A stretch of DNA of 64,000 nucleotides from an uncultured Mycoplasmatota bacterium (GTDB lineage Bacteria; Bacillota_I; Bacilli_A; RF39; UBA660), in assembly GCA_900552495.1 (NCBI GenBank), contig URZY01000002.1:1-64000 (forward strand), written 5' to 3'. This document shows, one piece after another, positions 7,300 through 15,836 of the stretch. Below the pieces are notes generated by a model. The model saw only the letters and a program-made list of their open reading frames with translations, was not told the DNA's origin and did not search any database. The position numbers and the translations under genes were made by a program. Each line of letters starts with the position of its first letter. Within the stretch, counting starts at the first letter, position 1.

Positions 7300-7863
7300 A
7301 TGTATGACTATATAAAAGGAACAGTAACAAGTCTAAAGAACAATGCTATAGTTTTAGATAATAATGGAATAGGATATGTAATTTATGTTTCTAACCCATA
7401 TTCTTTTGAACCTGGAAAAGATTATAAGGTTTACGTATATCAAAAAATCTCTGAAGATGAGCATTGTTTATATGGTTTCAAGACTATTGAAGAAAAAGAA
7501 TTATTTTTAAAATTAATAAGTGTTAAGGGCTTGGGTTGTAAAATGGCCTTACCAATTTTAGCGGTCGGTTCTATCCAAGGAATTATGGATGCTATTGAGC
7601 GTGAAAATGTTTTATATTTAAAAAAATTTCCCAAAATTGGCGATAAGTTAGCTAAGCAAATAGTTCTTGATTTAAAAGGAAAGTTAGAGTTTATTGGTGT
7701 AGGTATTTCTGATGATCAAGTTCAAACTGAAACTGAATTAAAAGAAGTACTTATTGGTTTAGGCTATAAGGAAAAGGAATTAAAACCAGTCCTTGCCAAG
7801 GTAGATACTTCTTTAGCTATTGAAGATCAAGTCAAAGATGCATTAAAATTATTATTAAGATAA
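7300..7863 (+). CDS. ruvA: Holliday junction DNA helicase subunit RuvA
   Basis: RuvA (187 residues) binds four-way junctions and loads the RuvB motor for branch migration. It has the N-terminal OB-like domain starting MYDYIKGTVTS, the helix-hairpin-helix region with LKLISVKGLGCKMALPIL and FPKIGDKLAKQIVLDLKGK, and a short C-terminal RuvB-binding helix bundle (VLIGLGYKEKEL). An in-frame GTG lies 9 nt earlier, but GGAG at 7288-7291 is properly spaced for ATG at 7300. ruvB follows 15 nt later in the same transcript. Confidence 0.96.
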   Translation: MYDYIKGTVTSLKNNAIVLDNNGIGYVIYVSNPYSFEPGKDYKVYVYQKISEDEHCLYGFKTIEEKELFLKLISVKGLGCKMALPILAVGSIQGIMDAIERENVLYLKKFPKIGDKLAKQIVLDLKGKLEFIGVGISDDQVQTETELKEVLIGLGYKEKELKPVLAKVDTSLAIEDQVKDALKLLLR

Positions 7864-7878
7864 AAGGAGGCCAGTCTA

Positions 7879-8877
7879 ATGGAAACAGAAAGTGTAGTTA
7901 ATAATTATAATTTATTCGACGATAATATTATTGATAATACCATTAGGCCTGAATCAATAGACGAATATATTGGTCAAACAGATGTTAAAGAAAATATTAA
8001 AGTTTTTGTCGAGGCTGCCAAAATGCGTAACGAGCCCTTAGATCACGTTTTATTATATGGGCCTCCAGGCTTAGGTAAAACAACACTTGCATTTATTATT
8101 GCCCATGAACTGGGAACTCACATAAAAACAGCAAGTGGTCCAAGTATTGAAAAAAGTGGCGATTTAGCAGCCATCTTGTCATCGCTTGAACCCGGTGATG
8201 TCTTATTTATTGATGAAATTCATCGTATGCCTCGATATATTGAAGAAATCCTATATCCGGCAATGGAAGATTTTTCTCTAGACATAATTGTTGGCAGTGA
8301 GGGAAATAGCCGAAATATTAAAATTGATTTACCACCATTTACATTGGTTGGAGCCACTACTAGAGCAGGTGATTTATCGTCACCACTTCGTGATCGTTTT
8401 GGAATAACATCTAAGCTTCAATTTTATACTATTGAAGAGTTAACTGATATTGTCAAAAGAACATCACGTGTTCTAGGTATTGAAATTACTGATGATGCTG
8501 CAGTAGAATTAGCCAAGAGAAGTCGTGGTACTCCCCGTATTGCCAATAAATTATTTAAGCGCGTTCGTGACTTTGCTTTAGTAAAAGGTAATGGTCGTGT
8601 TGATATGGCAATAACACTTGAGGCATTAAATCGCTTAAAAGTAGATAATATGGGATTAGACAGTACTGACCACGATCTACTATTAGCAATCATTCAAAAA
8701 TTTAATGGTGGTCCAGTTGGTGTTGAGGCTATTGCTTCTTCAATTGGCGAAGAAGTAACCACTATTGAAGATGTTTATGAACCATATTTATTACAGATGG
8801 GACTTTTAAAAAGAACATCACGTGGTCGTATGGTCACCGATAAAGCCTATGAAATATTAGGAATTCCCAAAAATTAA
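7879..8877 (+). CDS. ruvB: Holliday junction branch migration ATPase RuvB
   Basis: A 332-residue AAA+ motor. Walker A is GPPGLGKTT (61-69), Walker B is DVLFIDEIH (107-115), a sensor region GATTRAGDLSSPLRDRFG follows, and the C-terminal winged helix ends in TSRGRMVTDKAYE. It forms hexameric rings that drive branch migration with RuvA, encoded immediately upstream. AAAGGAGG lies before the ATG. The stop codon lies in the terminator stem. Bacillus has queA right after ruvAB; here one unknown gene intervenes. Confidence 0.97.
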   Translation: METESVVNNYNLFDDNIIDNTIRPESIDEYIGQTDVKENIKVFVEAAKMRNEPLDHVLLYGPPGLGKTTLAFIIAHELGTHIKTASGPSIEKSGDLAAILSSLEPGDVLFIDEIHRMPRYIEEILYPAMEDFSLDIIVGSEGNSRNIKIDLPPFTLVGATTRAGDLSSPLRDRFGITSKLQFYTIEELTDIVKRTSRVLGIEITDDAAVELAKRSRGTPRIANKLFKRVRDFALVKGNGRVDMAITLEALNRLKVDNMGLDSTDHDLLLAIIQKFNGGPVGVEAIASSIGEEVTTIEDVYEPYLLQMGLLKRTSRGRMVTDKAYEILGIPKN

Positions 8878-8896
8878 GACACTAATTGTGTCTTTT
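8876..8896 (+). terminator. Terminator of ruvAB
   Basis: AAGACAC / GTGTCTT with loop TAATT, followed by a short T run. Confidence 0.8.
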
Positions 8897-8912
8897 AAAA
8901 TAGTTGAATCTA

Positions 8913-8921
8913 TGCTATAAT
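8913..8921 (+). promoter_or_regulatory. Extended -10 promoter before the gene at 8948
   Basis: TGcTATAAT (8913-8921) without a clear -35, 27 nt before the start codon. Confidence 0.55.
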
Positions 8922-8947
8922 ATGTTGATGTAAAAAGAGGTGGTCAT

Positions 8948-9541
8948 ATGGCTAGAATGCTGAAAGCTTTTACATCAGTAAAAACTATTAATGATTTAAA
9001 GAACAATTTATTAGAATATCCAATATATACAGAGAGAAGCTTTATTGATGATGGCACTTTAAAATTAGCACTTCATGGTCTAGATGTCATGGATGAGAAT
9101 ATATCTCAGCGATTTATTGCTTATCTTCATCATGTTGACACTAAAATGAACTGTCCTGGCGCAGCCAACGGTAACCGTTATCATAAAGTTCCAACCATCC
9201 TAGCAGGTGCTATTTATTTTGCATATTATCCCGATACAATTGCGGATTTAAATTTTGACGAAATAGCAATACTTTCCAAGTTTTCCACCGTCGAACCCCT
9301 TAGTTTTTATAAACAGGCCAGAAACCGTTGGACTAAAGAGTTATTAAGTCAAATTACATCACTAAGTACAGATCATATGGCTTTAAGTTCCTTTATGGAA
9401 CTTGCTAATTTAAAACTAGACAGTGGCATGAGTTCCTCTCAAGTAACAGAATATATGAGAAATACCCCACCAGCAACACTTAGCCAAACTGCCTATGACT
9501 ATATTGGAGAAGAATTAGAAAAAGGAGGATATTATCTATGA
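8948..9541 (+). CDS. Protein of unknown function coupled to queA
   Basis: A 197-residue soluble protein that I cannot place in a family. It has no signal peptide or membrane helix and contains a His-rich stretch AYLHHVDTKMNC (about 58-69). The gene has a GAGGTGGT ribosome site and its own extended -10 promoter. Its last 4 bases (ATGA) overlap the queA start, so queA translation is probably coupled to it. That arrangement hints at a link with tRNA modification or simply shared expression; no function is claimed. Confidence 0.75.
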   Translation: MARMLKAFTSVKTINDLKNNLLEYPIYTERSFIDDGTLKLALHGLDVMDENISQRFIAYLHHVDTKMNCPGAANGNRYHKVPTILAGAIYFAYYPDTIADLNFDEIAILSKFSTVEPLSFYKQARNRWTKELLSQITSLSTDHMALSSFMELANLKLDSGMSSSQVTEYMRNTPPATLSQTAYDYIGEELEKGGYYL

Positions 9542-10563
9542 AAGTAGAAGATTTTAATTACAATTTGCCAGAGGAGCTAATTGCTCAAACTCCCCTCGAA
9601 AAAAGAGATGCATCAAGATTACTAGTGCTAGATAAAAAAACAGGCGCTATTGAACACCGTCATTTTAAAGATATAATTGATTACTTAGAAAAAGGCGATA
9701 CTTTAGTTCTAAATGATACTAAAGTTCTTCCTGCCCGCTTAATAGGTCAAAAAGAAGAAACATCTGCCATAATCGAAATTCTTCTCTTAAAAAATACTAG
9801 TGGTGACAACTGGGAATGTCTAGTAAAACCGGCTCGTCGTGTTAAAGTAGGAACTATTGTTAATTTTGGTAATGGAAAATTAAAGGCTGAATGTATTGCT
9901 GTCGGCGAAGAGGGCATCCGCCATTTTAAGTTGCTTTATTCTGGTATCCTAATGGAGATCCTAGAAGAACTTGGTACTATGCCACTTCCTCCATACATCC
10001 ACGAAAAATTGACTGACCAATCCCGCTATCAGACTGTTTATGCAAAAGAAGTTGGTAGTGCTGCTGCTCCAACAGCGGGGCTTCATTTTACCAAAGATTT
10101 ATTAAAGCAAATTGCCGATAAAGGGATAAATATAGCTTATATCACTTTACATGTTGGATTAGGAACCTTTAGACCAGTTAGTGTAGATACGATTGAAGAA
10201 CATGAAATGCATAGTGAATATTTTAGTATGACCAAAGAAGTTGCCGACTTATTAAATCAAACCAAAAAATCAGGCAAACGAATCATTGCTGTTGGAACAA
10301 CTTCGACTAGAACTTTAGAAACAATTATGACTAAATACAATACGTTTAAAGAATGTAGTGGTTGGACTAATATCTTTATTTATCCAGGCTATAAATTTAA
10401 AGGAATTGATTGCTTATCAACAAACTTTCATTTACCAAAGTCAACTTTAGTTATGTTAGTATCAGCACTAGCTGGCCGAGAAAACATTTTAAATGCTTAT
10501 AATGAAGCTGTCAAAGAAAAATACCGTTTCTTTTCTTTTGGAGATGCAATGTTTATCAAATAG
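9538..10563 (+). CDS. queA: S-adenosylmethionine:tRNA ribosyltransferase-isomerase (QueA)
   Basis: A 341-residue QueA. It transfers and isomerises the ribosyl group of SAM onto 7-aminomethyl-7-deazaguanine in tRNA to give epoxyqueuosine. The family start VEDFNYNLPEELIAQTPLEKRDASRLL is present, as are VLNDTKVLPARL, GSAAAPTAGLHFT and HVGLGTFRPV. The start overlaps the upstream stop (ATGA) and AAAGGAGG lies just before. tgt, which inserts the precursor base, is 1.3 kb downstream with one gene between, so both queuosine tRNA steps are here. No preQ1 synthesis genes are in the window, so the base may be made elsewhere or salvaged. Confidence 0.97.
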   Translation: MKVEDFNYNLPEELIAQTPLEKRDASRLLVLDKKTGAIEHRHFKDIIDYLEKGDTLVLNDTKVLPARLIGQKEETSAIIEILLLKNTSGDNWECLVKPARRVKVGTIVNFGNGKLKAECIAVGEEGIRHFKLLYSGILMEILEELGTMPLPPYIHEKLTDQSRYQTVYAKEVGSAAAPTAGLHFTKDLLKQIADKGINIAYITLHVGLGTFRPVSVDTIEEHEMHSEYFSMTKEVADLLNQTKKSGKRIIAVGTTSTRTLETIMTKYNTFKECSGWTNIFIYPGYKFKGIDCLSTNFHLPKSTLVMLVSALAGRENILNAYNEAVKEKYRFFSFGDAMFIK

Positions 10564-10584
10564 TTTTATTATCTCTTCCTTCAT

Positions 10585-10615
10585 AAATTATTGATAAAAA
10601 TCAATAATTTTTTTT
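10585..10615 (+). terminator. Terminator of queA
   Basis: An 11-bp perfect stem (AAATTATTGAT / ATCAATAATTT) with loop AAAA and a T run. Confidence 0.9.
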
Positions 10616-10639
10616 GCCTTAAATAACTAAATAAAACAT

Positions 10640-10668
10640 TTGCTTCTTGCAATCTTTTTTGATATAAT
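10640..10668 (+). promoter_or_regulatory. Promoter of the tandem Gre-like gene
   Basis: TTGCTT (10640-10645), a 17-bp spacer and TATAAT (10663-10668). Confidence 0.7.
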
Positions 10669-10705
10669 AAAGCCCACAAGCGTCTTATAGAAGGAGGAGA
10701 AGAAA

Positions 10706-11740
10706 ATGGCAATACTTATTCCAGAACAAATTAGTATATTAAGAAAAAGAGAACAGGAACTTTTAAAAGTTTATGAAGATTATAAAGACTATCTAAAAAG
10801 TAGAGAAACAATAGGTAGTGAAGGTGTTTCTATTAGTCAAGTTGGTAATCATATAACAGAGATGCAATACCAACAAGATTTGACTGAATTAGATGATGTA
10901 AGAGATGTTTTACGAAGAGCAACTTACGTTACACAAAGGCCAATCGAAGAAGTAGGCATTGGAACAAAATTCATTTTAAGATTTGATGGTGATGATGAAA
11001 CTAACTCTGTTATTCTAACAGATTGTTCCTATGGAATGTCCAAACTATATCATCTCATTAGTAAGGATTCACCAGTTGGCGCAGCGGTCATCGGTAAAAA
11101 GAGTCAAGAACCTTTTAGTGCTACAGTAATTGATCAACGTAATAATTCTAAACATACAATTACCGGAGTAGTAGAAAATATCATTGCTGATCCTAATGAA
11201 TATACCCATTTCATTCGTGAGAAAGTTAATTCTTGTCGAATTTGCAGAGCTGCCAAAGATGAACGTCAAAGAATAAACTCATTACCATTAGAAGAACAAG
11301 TGATCGCTAATCAAGAGCGTACTAGTATAACACCAAGTCAATTAGAGCTTTTATTGTTAGAAAAGGAACGTCTTACTTCTCAACGTTGGACACCAAGTAT
11401 TAGCGGTAGATTATCAGAGATAAATAAAGTTCTAAAAAATGCTAAAGTTGTTACCCCACCAACTGATGGAACAATTGGGATTGGAACTACTTTTGATCTT
11501 TTAATAGCCGATGGGGAAACTGCCAAAGATGCTCGTTATGAGATGATTAATCATGCTGTAAGTCATGAGTTAGATGATTCTTATATTGAACGAATTTCAT
11601 CTTTAGGCTATAAGTTATTTGGTTTAAAGGCAGGGGACAGCGTCTCATTTATTAAAAATCGCAAAACATATACTGCTCAAGTAACTAATGTTGTTAAGCC
11701 GACAAAAGAAATGACCCCAACTCAGTTACTAAAAAAATAA
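10706..11740 (+). CDS. Tandem GreA/GreB-like protein (two coil plus FKBP-like units)
   Basis: A 344-residue protein that looks like two Gre transcription-factor units in a row. Unit 1 has a helical coil (about 9-75, containing GNHITEMQY where GreA has GDLSENAEY) and a C-terminal-like domain (about 83-156) with ISKDSPVGAAVIGKK, close to the GreA pattern iS.eSPlGkALlGkk. Unit 2 has a shorter coil (about 208-250) and a second such domain (257-330) with ISSLGYKLFGLKAGDSVSF. Between them is CRICRAAKDERQR. GreA normally has about 160 residues and one unit. Of the two coil-tip acidic residues used by GreA to rescue backtracked RNA polymerase, one appears to be Asn and one Glu in unit 1. So it may bind the polymerase secondary channel without normal cleavage activity. 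It has its own promoter and terminator. Confidence 0.65.
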   Translation: MAILIPEQISILRKREQELLKVYEDYKDYLKSRETIGSEGVSISQVGNHITEMQYQQDLTELDDVRDVLRRATYVTQRPIEEVGIGTKFILRFDGDDETNSVILTDCSYGMSKLYHLISKDSPVGAAVIGKKSQEPFSATVIDQRNNSKHTITGVVENIIADPNEYTHFIREKVNSCRICRAAKDERQRINSLPLEEQVIANQERTSITPSQLELLLLEKERLTSQRWTPSISGRLSEINKVLKNAKVVTPPTDGTIGIGTTFDLLIADGETAKDARYEMINHAVSHELDDSYIERISSLGYKLFGLKAGDSVSFIKNRKTYTAQVTNVVKPTKEMTPTQLLKK

Positions 11741-11762
11741 GAAGATTTTATCTTCTTTTTAA
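11739..11762 (+). terminator. Terminator of the tandem Gre-like gene
   Basis: AAGAAGAT / ATCTTCTT with loop TTT and a T run; it overlaps the stop codon. Confidence 0.88.
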
Positions 11763-11767
11763 TTTAC

Positions 11768-11796
11768 TTGTAAAATTTAAAAATATCGCTTATAAT
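11768..11796 (+). promoter_or_regulatory. Promoter of tgt
   Basis: TTGTAA (11768-11773), a 17-bp spacer and TATAAT (11791-11796). Confidence 0.75.
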
Positions 11797-11822
11797 GATA
11801 AACGTGATTAATGGAGGTACCT

Positions 11823-12956
11823 ATGAAAATAAAATATACACTTCAACAAACAGAAAAAAATACTAATGCGCGATTAGGAACGCTAGAAACTAACTATGGA
11901 ACATTTACAACTCCAATGTTTATGCCTGTAGGAACAAAGGCAACGGTTAAAGGTTTGTCGCCAGAAGAATTAAAAGCCGCCAACAGTGGGATTGTTTTAG
12001 CTAATACTTACCATTTATGGTTACGCCCGGGTGAAGATATTGTTGCGAAATGTGGTGGACTTCATAAGTTCATGAATTATGATGGCCCAATTTTAACTGA
12101 TAGTGGTGGTTTTCAAGTGTTCTCCCTAGCCAAAAACAAGGAAAAGGATATTACAGAAGAAGGAGTCCATTTTAAAAGTCATATTGATGGTAGTAAGCTT
12201 TTTTTAACTCCAGAAAAGTCCATCGAAATCCAAAATAAACTAGATAGTGATATTGCTATGAGTTTTGATGAATGCCCACCATATCCTGTTACTCATGATT
12301 ATATGAAAAAGTCAGTTGAAAGAACTCTCCGCTGGGCAGCTCGTGGAAAAGCAGTTCATAAAAATACAAATCAAGCGCTTTTTGGTATTGTTCAAGGTGG
12401 GGAATTTGAAGATCTTCGTGAATACAGCTGCAAGAAAACCGTTGAAATGGATTTTGACGGTTACTCAATCGGTGGAACTTCAGTTGGAGAAGATAAAGAC
12501 ACTATGTATAAAATGATTGATTATGGTATTAAGTATCTACCAGAAGACAAAGTCAGATATCTTATGGGAGTAGGGGATCCAATTGATATTATTGAAGGTG
12601 TAATTAGAGGTATCGACATCTTTGATTGTGTGTTACCAACAAGAATAGCCCGACATGGTCAGGCTTTCACAAGAACTGGTAAAATTAATTTTAACAATGC
12701 TAAATATAAGGATGATTTATCACCAGTTGAAGATGATTGTGATTGTTATACATGCAAAAACTACTCAAAAGCCTACATCCGTCATTTAATCACAACCGAT
12801 GAAATGTTGGGTGGACGTTTATTATCAATTCACAATATCCGTTTCTTAATAAAACTAACAGAAGAGCTAAGAGAGGCCATTAAAGAAAACAGAATTTTAG
12901 AGTACCGTGAAGAATTTATAAAAAAATATGAATCAAAAAACAAAGAACAATTCTAA
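11823..12956 (+). CDS. tgt: tRNA-guanine transglycosylase (Tgt)
   Basis: A 377-residue bacterial Tgt, which exchanges guanine 34 of GUN-anticodon tRNAs for the queuosine precursor. Visible motifs are LANTYHLWLRPGEDI, the nucleophile/recognition region LTDSGGFQVFSL, GGTSVGEDK, FDCVLPTRIARHGQAFT, and the zinc site CDCYTCKNYSKAYIRHL. An earlier in-frame ATG exists 12 nt upstream, but GGAGG (11813-11817) lies between the two and is correctly spaced only for ATG 11823. It works on the same tRNAs as QueA encoded upstream. In Bacillus yajC follows; here it does not. Confidence 0.97.
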   Translation: MKIKYTLQQTEKNTNARLGTLETNYGTFTTPMFMPVGTKATVKGLSPEELKAANSGIVLANTYHLWLRPGEDIVAKCGGLHKFMNYDGPILTDSGGFQVFSLAKNKEKDITEEGVHFKSHIDGSKLFLTPEKSIEIQNKLDSDIAMSFDECPPYPVTHDYMKKSVERTLRWAARGKAVHKNTNQALFGIVQGGEFEDLREYSCKKTVEMDFDGYSIGGTSVGEDKDTMYKMIDYGIKYLPEDKVRYLMGVGDPIDIIEGVIRGIDIFDCVLPTRIARHGQAFTRTGKINFNNAKYKDDLSPVEDDCDCYTCKNYSKAYIRHLITTDEMLGGRLLSIHNIRFLIKLTEELREAIKENRILEYREEFIKKYESKNKEQF

Positions 12957-12967
12957 TTGTTCTTTTT
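12943..12967. terminator. Bidirectional terminator between tgt and the YqfQ-like gene
   Basis: AAGAACAATT (12943-12952) pairs with AATTGTTCTT (12955-12964), followed by T on the plus strand. The convergent minus-strand gene stops at 12966, so the hairpin can serve both. Confidence 0.8.
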
Positions 12968-13268
12968 ATACATAAAATACTGGCTTGTTCGTACTAGAAT
13001 TACTATTGATTTCTCTACTTACAGGAACTTGTTCAACACTAGTTGTACCGGCTTGCCTAACGTCACTACTATTTAATGCATCGGCTATTTTAAACATTGC
13101 TTTTGCATTTCCAATTAGTGGTTTAACTTGATAAACAATAGGAATCGCTTGGTTTATAACGCCAAGCGTTTTCTGTGTACCATCAAGTAATCCACTCCAA
13201 TTAATTGCTTTACTCGCTTGTAACCCTCTACTAAACAAACTAGGTCTTACGTATGCATTTGGAAACAT
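12966..13268 (-). CDS. YqfQ/VrrA-like small protein
   Basis: A 100-residue protein. The segment NWSGLLDGTQKTLGVINQA followed by IPIVYQVKPLIGNAKAMFKIADAL matches the core of YqfQ-like proteins of Bacilli (GLL..TQ.vL...Q..P..QQ.GP..KN..aM.Ki). The function of this family is not established. The open frame extends upstream to 13352, but ATG at 13268 has GAGGTGG at the right distance and begins MFPNAYVRPS, whereas no ribosome site supports the longer form. The last 25 residues are Ser/Asn/Thr-rich and probably disordered. It is convergent with tgt and divergent from pilC. Confidence 0.7.
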   Translation of the reverse strand: MFPNAYVRPSLFSRGLQASKAINWSGLLDGTQKTLGVINQAIPIVYQVKPLIGNAKAMFKIADALNSSDVRQAGTTSVEQVPVSREINSNSSTNKPVFYV

Positions 13269-13324
13269 AAGCCCACCTCTTAATATTAATATATGTAAAA
13301 TACTTAAAAAAGTGAAATAAGTGA

Positions 13325-13353
13325 TTTTCAAAAAATAGATCCTATGGTACAAT
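13325..13353 (+). promoter_or_regulatory. Promoter of the pilC-prepilin peptidase operon
   Basis: TTTTCA (13325-13330), a 17-bp spacer and TACAAT (13348-13353) with an extended TGg. Predicted start near 13360. Confidence 0.6.
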
Positions 13354-13359
13354 TATATA

Positions 13360-13449
13360 GAATATGAAGTGTTGTTTTTGACGACTTCAAATATAGAGAA
13401 TAAAAAAAGTGGGAGGATCTAGTGCGTTAAGCACTTTGAAGAGATGCAT
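13360..13449 (+). promoter_or_regulatory. Structured 5' leader of pilC
   Basis: About 90 nt with two potential hairpins: ATAT-GAAGT pairing with ACTTC-aa-ATAT (13363-13395), and AGTGC/GCACT (13421-13435). A strong ribosome-like site GGGAGG (13411-13416) lies upstream of the second hairpin, 34 nt from the likely start. Only a weak GAAGAG (13438-13443) is close. The second hairpin could bring GGGAGG near the start codon or hide it. Confidence 0.4.
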
Positions 13450-14958
13450 ATGGGATTACTAGGTAAGAAAAAGAAGAAAAATTCAGATGTAGTAGAAATT
13501 GCAATGCCAGAGAATACAACGCCAACTCCACCGATGCCAGGAGGACAACCTCTAGTATCGATGCCAGGAATTGATCCGACAACTGGTCTTCCAGTTGCCT
13601 CTAATGAACAAACTGTCACACCACAACCAGAAGTAGCTCAGCAAACAGGAATTATCGCAACAACTGATGATGGTGCAACGCAAATGGGACAAGAAGTAAA
13701 AATTACTGATATGGTTGACGAAACAGTTAATGAACAGAAAAAAGCTCGCCCAATGAAGTCTTTCCGATATACTATTATTAATCAACTAGGTAAAAAAGAA
13801 ACAGGAACCTTTGATGCAGAAGAGGAAGATGATGTTCGTAGCTTCCTATTATCTCAAGATTATGAAGTTTTAGAGGTCAAACCTCGTTCTAAAGGGGATA
13901 TTGATATTAATATCGGAAATAAGCTTAAGGCCGACGATTTAGCTTTTTCCCTAACACAATTATCAACCTATATAAAAGCTGGTATTCCTCTTGTTGATGC
14001 CGTAAAGATTTTGGCTAAACAAACCAGTAAACCAGGTCTTAAGAAAAGTTTTAATCAATTAGTATATGAGCTATTACGAGGAGAAAGTTTTTCTGCCGCT
14101 ATGATGGCTCAAGGAGATATTTATCCTAAACTATTAATAAACATGGTTAAGACGGCTGAAATGACAGGTGATTTACCATCAATTTTAGATGATATGAGTG
14201 AGTACTATACATCAATGGAAAGAACAAGAAAACAAATGAAATCAGCTATGACATATCCTGCGGTTGTTTTAGTCCTTGCTTTCGCTGTCTTAATCTTTAT
14301 GCTTACATACTTAGTTCCCCAATTCACCACAATGTTTGAATCGAACGATGCTACTTTACCAGCTCTAACATTAGCTATCGTTGGAATAAGTGATTTTATG
14401 AAAGCAAATTGGTGGATATTATTAATTGTTGTAGTTGGCGCCATCGTAGGCTTTTATTTAGCCTATAAAAAAATCCAAAAATTTAGAAAAACTATTCAAA
14501 CTATTCTAATGCATTTGCCAGTTGTCAAAAATATTATTATTTACAACGAAATAGCCAATTTTACCAAAACATTTGCTTCTTTATTGAACCATGGAGTATT
14601 CATAACTGATAGTATGGAAATTTTATCACGAATTACTAATAACGAAATTTATAAAGAAATAATTGATAAAACCCTAGTTAATCTAGGAAAAGGTGATACA
14701 ATTTCAATGGCTTTTAAAGGCGAGTGGGCAATCCCAATTGTTGCTTATGAAATGTTAGTAACAGGAGAGACAACTGGTCAATTAGGGACAATGATGGAAA
14801 AAGTTGCACAACACTTCCAAGATTTACATAAAAGTGTTATTGATCAAATGAAAGCTTTAATTGAACCAATCATGATTTTATTCTTAGGAGTAATTGTTGG
14901 TATCATCTTATTATCAATCATTCAACCAATGTTCTCAATGTATGAACAATTACAATAA
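13450..14958 (+). CDS. pilC: Type IV pilus/type II secretion inner-membrane protein (PilC/GspF)
   Basis: A PilC/GspF-family platform protein of 502 residues. After a cytoplasmic N-terminal extension rich in Pro, Thr and Gln (about 1-110), YTIINQLGKKETGTFDAEEEDD starts the family's N-terminal domain. Two repeated T2SSF domains follow, each with FA/AFSLTQLSTYIKAGIPLVDAV-type helices: LTQLSTYIKAGIPLVDA and ANFTKTFASLLNHGVFITDS. Three membrane segments are near residues 265-290, 313-335 and 474-495. The start at 13450 (MGLLGKKKKK) is chosen over the ATG 6 nt earlier because of GAAGAG spacing. The prepilin peptidase follows 27 nt later. No PilB/ComGA ATPase is in the window. Confidence 0.92.
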   Translation: MGLLGKKKKKNSDVVEIAMPENTTPTPPMPGGQPLVSMPGIDPTTGLPVASNEQTVTPQPEVAQQTGIIATTDDGATQMGQEVKITDMVDETVNEQKKARPMKSFRYTIINQLGKKETGTFDAEEEDDVRSFLLSQDYEVLEVKPRSKGDIDINIGNKLKADDLAFSLTQLSTYIKAGIPLVDAVKILAKQTSKPGLKKSFNQLVYELLRGESFSAAMMAQGDIYPKLLINMVKTAEMTGDLPSILDDMSEYYTSMERTRKQMKSAMTYPAVVLVLAFAVLIFMLTYLVPQFTTMFESNDATLPALTLAIVGISDFMKANWWILLIVVVGAIVGFYLAYKKIQKFRKTIQTILMHLPVVKNIIIYNEIANFTKTFASLLNHGVFITDSMEILSRITNNEIYKEIIDKTLVNLGKGDTISMAFKGEWAIPIVAYEMLVTGETTGQLGTMMEKVAQHFQDLHKSVIDQMKALIEPIMILFLGVIVGIILLSIIQPMFSMYEQLQ

Positions 14959-14985
14959 TAAAAAGAATTAATAAGGAGGATAATT

Positions 14986-15759
14986 ATGACAATACTATAT
15001 CTAATTATCTTTTTTATTTTTGGTAGTTTGATGGGCTCATTTTTAACTGTAATTGGCCTACGTTTACCCAAAAATGAAAATTTTACAACAACCCACTCAC
15101 ATTGTGATAGTTGTGGACACATATTATATTTATATGAAATGATTCCGATTGTTTCATATCTCATTCAAAAGGGTCGATGCCGTTATTGCAAAGCCAAAAT
15201 AGATTCCTTATCAACGTTTGTTGAATTATTTACTGGCTTATTATTTGCTCTAGCATTCTATGCCTTTGGCTTTTCATATCAATTAGTAATTGCTATTGGC
15301 ATTGTTTGCTTATTAATGAGTGTTGTGGTTAGTGATATTACTTATTTAATTATTCCCGATGAATTGCTTGTCTTTTTTTCACTATATTTTATAATTTTTC
15401 AACTTCTTGATATCGGTCTCATCGAAACAATTAAGCATCTTCTCTCAGGTATTTTCCTTTTTGGATTGATGTATATCATAATGTTAATAGGAAATAAAAC
15501 ATTAAAAAAAGAGAGTTTAGGTGGTGGGGACATAAAGATGATGTTTGTTTTTGGCCTAGTTCTTGACCCTTTACTAGGAACCTTATCTGTTTTTATTGCT
15601 AGTCTTATTGCTCTACCAGTCTCATTGATACTTTTAAAAAAGCAAAATGAACGCATGATTCCTTTTGGTCCATTTTTGTTAATTGCCCTTACTTTTATTT
15701 ATTTTTCCGGCATAACATCAAATACCATTATAGAATGGTTAAATATGCCAAGACTTTAA
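14986..15759 (+). CDS. pilD: Prepilin peptidase/N-methyltransferase (type IV leader peptidase)
   Basis: A 257-residue bifunctional A24-family membrane aspartyl peptidase that cleaves prepilin leaders and N-methylates the new N-terminus. The N-terminal methylase part has GSLMGSFLTVIGLRLP and the four-cysteine zinc site Cys40/Cys43 and Cys65/Cys68. The catalytic aspartates are Asp117 (VVVSDITYLIIPDE) and Asp182 (GGGDIKMM). About seven to eight membrane helices are predicted by eye. It is cotranscribed with pilC and has AAGGAGG upstream. A natural client encoded in this window is the prepilin-leader lectin at 52420. Confidence 0.95.
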   Translation: MTILYLIIFFIFGSLMGSFLTVIGLRLPKNENFTTTHSHCDSCGHILYLYEMIPIVSYLIQKGRCRYCKAKIDSLSTFVELFTGLLFALAFYAFGFSYQLVIAIGIVCLLMSVVVSDITYLIIPDELLVFFSLYFIIFQLLDIGLIETIKHLLSGIFLFGLMYIIMLIGNKTLKKESLGGGDIKMMFVFGLVLDPLLGTLSVFIASLIALPVSLILLKKQNERMIPFGPFLLIALTFIYFSGITSNTIIEWLNMPRL

Positions 15760-15774
15760 TATTTAAAATTAAAA

Positions 15775-15800
15775 AGGAAAGAATTTCTTTCTTTTTTTTT
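15775..15800 (+). terminator. Terminator of the pilC operon
   Basis: GAAAG/CTTTC stem (extendable through G.T pairs) around AATTT, followed by nine or more T. Confidence 0.75.
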
Positions 15801-15836
15801 ATAAATATTGTACTATATAAACAGGTGGTGATTCGT

